Source: Rhodovulum imhoffii (GTDB taxonomy: Bacteria > Pseudomonadota > Alphaproteobacteria > Rhodobacterales > Rhodobacteraceae). From it: a stretch of 64,000 bases of DNA. Where the stretch lies: the NCBI RefSeq assembly GCF_003046545.1, contig NZ_QAAA01000001.1, positions 186,001 through 250,000 on the forward strand. The letters run 5' to 3'. Made by a program: the position numbers and the translations under genes. Below, in pieces: positions 63,413 to 64,000 of this stretch (the stretch's first letter is position 1; every line of letters begins with the position of its first letter). The notes beneath the pieces are model-generated. The model ran no database searches. It was not told where the DNA came from and saw only the letters and a program-made list of their open reading frames with translations.

Positions 63413-64000
63413 ATGATGAAACGACCGATCATCGCCGTGGCCGTGGCGCTTGGTGCCGCTATGGGGGCTGCCCTGGCCGCCGGGGCGCAGGAGACGAAGA
63501 GCTACGATCTTCTGTTTCGCAACGGAACGCTGGACACCGTGGGTCGGGATGCCGCGCTGGTCTATCGCCGTGAGGTAACCAGCCCGCTGGTTCCAGGCGC
63601 CGAAACCCGCGATAGCGGGCATGTCATGCTCAGTTTCAGTGCGGATGACATGTCGATGGTGGAACTGACACTGAAACAGGCGGGCGGGGATCGTGTCCTT
63701 GGGCGGTTTCCGGCCAGCGTTGGCAACCCGATGATCATGTATTTCTACGAAAGCGTCATCCGCGACATGGCCGAGGCGGCAGGCGGCAGTCCGTTTTACA
63801 TCCGCAATCGGGTCAAGGAGGCGCTCGGCTCCCCCGCCGAAACACAGGCCGGTCAGGCCGTCCTGAACGGCCGGGTCATTCCGACCACCACGATCAGCCT
63901 GCGGCCTTTCGAATCCGATCCCAACCGTGACCGCATGAAGGGCTTTGACGATCTGGTGCTGCGTGTGGCCATGTCGGATGAGGTGCCCGGCTGGTATGTC
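63413..64000 (+). CDS. exported protein of unknown function (partial, 3' end outside window)
   Basis: An open frame from ATG 63413 (or 63416), preceded by GGGAGGAA, is still open at the window end; 196 codons are visible. Residues 1-27 form a signal peptide (KRPIIAVAVALGAAMGAALA, cleavage likely near AGA-Q). The mature part (ETKSYDLLFRNGTLDTVGRD, YRREVTSPLVPG, MIMYFYESVIRDMAEAAGGS, FYIRNRVKEAL) contains no motif I recognise. It lies 43 bases after the kinase gene and may be part of the same locus. Confidence 0.8.
   Translation, partial: MMKRPIIAVAVALGAAMGAALAAGAQETKSYDLLFRNGTLDTVGRDAALVYRREVTSPLVPGAETRDSGHVMLSFSADDMSMVELTLKQAGGDRVLGRFPASVGNPMIMYFYESVIRDMAEAAGGSPFYIRNRVKEALGSPAETQAGQAVLNGRVIPTTTISLRPFESDPNRDRMKGFDDLVLRVAMSDEVPGWYV

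Overview
The window is a 64 kb chromosomal stretch of high GC content from an alphaproteobacterium. It most likely belongs to the Rhodobacterales (Roseobacter/Paracoccus/Rhodobacter relatives). The evidence is gene order: a nuo operon interrupted by accessory genes and continuing into birA-coaX-rnj, a DUF5333 gene inside nuo, fdsGBACD-type formate dehydrogenase genes, tatABC followed by a DUF815 ATPase, and a C1/PQQ-type regulatory cluster. I saw no rRNA, tRNA, CRISPR array, insertion sequence or phage gene. All statements rest on reading the sequence and on remembered family knowledge; no database search was run.

Layout. (1) 1-6.7 kb: an OmpW-type porin (partial, minus strand) diverges from a leucine-catabolism operon: mccB, mccA, a glutathione S-transferase-like gene, HMG-CoA lyase and an enoyl-CoA hydratase. 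A strong hairpin-T-run terminator ends it. (2) 6.8-26.6 kb: a complete 14-subunit complex I operon (nuoA-N) with extra genes embedded. These are a membrane protein sharing a helix-hairpin-helix domain with an extended NuoE, a DUF5333 protein and a carboxymuconolactone-decarboxylase-like protein. birA, coaX and ribonuclease J follow with overlapping junctions. (3) 26.6-37.4 kb: single housekeeping or accessory genes (DEAD-box helicase, ExoD-like protein, RF3, orphan ParA-like ATPase, Hint-domain protein, atypical SDR, orphan ABC ATPase, rhodanese), then tatABC and a DUF815 ATPase. (4) 37.5-41.6 kb: a cobalamin riboswitch leads a BtuC-BtuD-ExbB-ExbD-ExbD-TonB operon. (5) 41.6-47.4 kb, minus strand: NAD-dependent molybdenum formate dehydrogenase fdsGBACD. 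(6) 47.6-51.0 kb: nadABC, de novo NAD synthesis. (7) 51.1-54 kb: three neighbouring genes with SGNH/GSCFA/sialate-esterase-like features; the third is broken by an apparent one-base deletion. (8) 54.3-64 kb: two signalling sets. One is a classical kinase/OmpR regulator pair beside a PQQ-alcohol-type ABC-2 exporter. The other is a GFA-fold protein, a NarL-type regulator, a FIST-domain sensor and a hybrid kinase, ending in an exported unknown protein cut by the window edge.

How the parts fit. Leucine is degraded to acetoacetate and acetyl-CoA, complex I oxidises NADH, formate dehydrogenase makes NADH from formate, and nadABC supplies NAD. The last 10 kb looks like a regulatory module for alcohol/formaldehyde or nitric-oxide signals, since FIST protein plus hybrid kinase resembles the NosP/NahK pairing of pseudomonads. 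The most unusual observations are the helix-hairpin-helix domain occurring twice inside the complex I operon, the SGNH gene cluster with its frameshift, the FIST-kinase locus, and a composite palindromic repeat present at two distant sites.
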